Position numbers and translations under genes: made by a program. Positions 5,979-7,548 of a stretch of DNA of 7,548 nt are shown here, one piece after another. How positions within the stretch are numbered: position 1 is the stretch's first letter; each line of letters opens with the position of its first letter. This stretch comes from Thioalkalivibrio sp. (lineage in GTDB: Bacteria > Pseudomonadota > Gammaproteobacteria > Ectothiorhodospirales > Ectothiorhodospiraceae). The stretch is taken from contig PUOZ01000103.1 of NCBI GenBank assembly GCA_003553165.1, positions 1 to 7,548 of the forward strand, written 5' to 3'. The notes under the pieces are model-generated. The model made no database searches. It saw nothing but the letters and a program-made list of their open reading frames with translations, and was not told the origin of the DNA.

Positions 5979-7548
5979 GCAAGCGTATCCCGCGACACCC
6001 TACGGACGGAGGCAGGCGGCGCGCAGCTCACCCTGATCCCTCCGGTTCCTGCCACGGCTGGCCCGGGGCCCCGCTCGAAATCGCGCCTGGAACCCATCCC
6101 TGCGTCGGCTCCACAGCCCGGTCCGGAACCGGGATCCAGCCAGCCGCTGTGGATGGCGGTGTGGCTCCCGCACCTGGCGCTGGATACCCTGGTGCAGACC
6201 GGCTCCGCGCAACCAGGGCCCCTGATCATCGTCGAGGACGCGGCGCGGCCACGGGTGCACGACGGCAACCGCGCGGCCCGGCGGGCCGGGGTCCGCCCCG
6301 GCATGGCGCTCGCCGAGGCTCTGGCCGTGCTGAACGCCCCGGTCGTGGTCGATTACGAGCCGGAAACCGTGCAGCAACACCTGCAGACGCTGTCCACAGT
6401 ACTGCTGCAGTTCAGCGATCATGTCTGCCCCGAACCCGGGCAACAGCGCATTCTGCTCGAGGCCGGCCGCAGCCTGCGCCTGTTCCAGGGACTGGAGGCG
6501 CTGGAACAGCGGGTCGGGGACACCCTGCGCCAACTGGGCTACAGCCCCCGTATCGGGGGCGCGCGGACTCCGGCCATGGCCCGGCTGCTGGCCGGACTGG
6601 ATCATCCGGAACGACCCAGGGACCGTGACGGGCTGCGCCGGGTACTGAGCCCGCTGCCTCTGGCGGCGCTCCCGCTACCCGCTGCCGACATCGCCGCACT
6701 GCACGGCATCGGCCTGACCCGGATCGGTGAACTGCTGCGCCTCCCGCGCGGCGACCTGGCGCTGCGTTATGGAACCCGGCTGCCGAGACTCCTCGATCAT
6801 CTGCTCGGAGATGTCCCGGAAGCCATGCCGCGCTTCCATCCCCCGGATAACCCATCCTTCCAGCTGGAGTTCGACCAGGAGGTCCGCTCCACCGGGGCAC
6901 TGCGCTTCCCGCTGAAGCGCCTCCTGCTGCAACTGGAACAGGTCCTGCGCGCCCGGCATCGCGGCGTGCAGGGCCTGGAACTGCAGTTGCTGCACCGGAA
7001 AACGGAGACACGGCTGCGCCTGGAACGCAGTCATCCCGGCAGCCGCGCGGAGGAATGGCTGGAACTGTGGAGCATTCGCCTGTCCCGCCTGTCGTTGCCG
7101 GCCCCGGTGCGCGGCCTGCGGTTGCATGCGGCGCGGCTGCTTCCGGTCACAGGGGACATATCCGGCCTGTTCGGCAACCCGGGCGGCGCCCGGGACGAGA
7201 CCGGCTTCCTGAGCCGGCTGCGCGCCCGGCTCGGCGACGAAGCCATCCTGCGGTTCGTGCCGACCCTCTATCCGCTGCCCGAGCAGGCCCAGGAAGAGTG
7301 GACCTCGCAAGCCCCCCCACCGGTAGCGCCAGCGAGCGCGACGCCGGCCCAGCGCGCAGCCGGGGCGGCGCTATGGCTGCACCCCCCGCAGCCCTGCCCG
7401 CCCCCCGGCTCCCAGGCATGGCTGGGTCGGATGGAAGGTGGATGGTGGGCCGGGGGTAACGATCAGCGCCGTGATTACGCACTCGCACGGGATCATCAGG
7501 GAAGGCTCTGCTGGGTTTTCCAGGATCTACGCAGCGGACAGTGGCGGC
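5976..7548 (+). CDS. imuB: ImuB, inactive Y-family polymerase-like mutasome protein (C-terminus cut)
   Basis: Scaffold protein of the mutagenic translesion synthesis complex, linking ImuA, the error-prone polymerase DnaE2 and the sliding clamp. From the GTG start, 524 codons are visible before the window ends. The polymerase-like region begins near residue 58 (LWMAVWLPHLALD), where active Y-family enzymes carry their first catalytic Asp; LLEAGRSLRLF (160-170) replaces the second acidic motif, so it should be catalytically dead, as in the family. RAGVRPGMALAEA (103-115) and GGARTPAMARLLAGL (194-208) are typical ImuB blocks. A helix-hairpin-helix segment follows (ALHGIGLTRIGELLRLPRGDL, about 241-261 split here as ALHGIGLTRI and GELLRLPRGDL), then the little-finger region. 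The first 57 or so residues are a Pro/Ala-rich extension unlike usual ImuB, with QLTLI at 17-21. Start alternatives are ATG 5871 (559 codons) and ATG 6153. dnaE2 would be expected next. Confidence 0.9.
   Translation, partial: MASVSRDTLRTEAGGAQLTLIPPVPATAGPGPRSKSRLEPIPASAPQPGPEPGSSQPLWMAVWLPHLALDTLVQTGSAQPGPLIIVEDAARPRVHDGNRAARRAGVRPGMALAEALAVLNAPVVVDYEPETVQQHLQTLSTVLLQFSDHVCPEPGQQRILLEAGRSLRLFQGLEALEQRVGDTLRQLGYSPRIGGARTPAMARLLAGLDHPERPRDRDGLRRVLSPLPLAALPLPAADIAALHGIGLTRIGELLRLPRGDLALRYGTRLPRLLDHLLGDVPEAMPRFHPPDNPSFQLEFDQEVRSTGALRFPLKRLLLQLEQVLRARHRGVQGLELQLLHRKTETRLRLERSHPGSRAEEWLELWSIRLSRLSLPAPVRGLRLHAARLLPVTGDISGLFGNPGGARDETGFLSRLRARLGDEAILRFVPTLYPLPEQAQEEWTSQAPPPVAPASATPAQRAAGAALWLHPPQPCPPPGSQAWLGRMEGGWWAGGNDQRRDYALARDHQGRLCWVFQDLRSGQWR

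Noticed and set aside
6412..7310. Long minus-strand frames opposite imuB
   Set aside because: Arg/Ala/Gly/Pro-rich antisense shadows; the plus strand encodes a full set of ImuB blocks.

Overview
The window is dense, high-GC DNA whose protein sequences read as gammaproteobacterial. TrkA and LexA resemble the E. coli proteins along their whole length, the SOS operator has the E. coli-type CTGT-N8-ACAG form, and REP-like palindromes sit between genes. The combination of trkA-trkH, a NodI/NodJ-type exporter and a lexA-imuA-imuB cassette would fit a free-living member of the Chromatiales/Ectothiorhodospiraceae, but that placement is inference from general resemblance. No tRNA, rRNA, CRISPR array, integrase or transposase gene was seen.

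Region 1 (1-2341, minus strand) is potassium uptake. The complete trkA gene encodes the NAD-binding regulatory subunit with two RCK units. It is followed 61 bp downstream by trkH, the membrane channel subunit, of which the first 300 codons are present; the gene runs off the left edge. Region 2 (2342-2505) is a short divergent intergenic stretch with no convincing promoter. Region 3 (2506-4272, plus strand) is a two-gene ABC-2 exporter, a NodI-type ATPase and a NodJ-type six-helix permease 6 bp apart. No nodulation genes are nearby, so its substrate cannot be named.

Region 4 (4273-4490) is a 218-bp intergenic block. It holds two near-identical REP-like palindromes in opposite orientation, each preceded by a GTAG tetranucleotide, then a 15-bp direct repeat, and finally the lexA promoter with a perfect LexA operator. 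Region 5 (4491-7548, plus strand) is a DNA-damage mutagenesis operon: lexA, then imuA (RecA/SulA-like accessory protein), then imuB (Y-family polymerase relative lacking the catalytic acidic residues). imuB is cut by the right edge. In genomes with this cassette, the error-prone polymerase gene dnaE2 usually follows, so it is the predicted next gene. LexA would repress its own operon from the operator at 4450-4465. After DNA damage, RecA-stimulated self-cleavage would release the operon, and ImuA, ImuB and DnaE2 would carry out mutagenic lesion bypass.

The features most worth attention are four. The LexA recognition helix differs from E. coli at two operator-contact positions although the operator is canonical. 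A second type of REP-like hairpin, plus another hairpin, lies between imuA and the best ribosome binding site for imuB. ImuB carries an unusual N-terminal extension of about 60 residues with a possible sliding-clamp motif. The inverted REP pair lies directly upstream of the SOS promoter.
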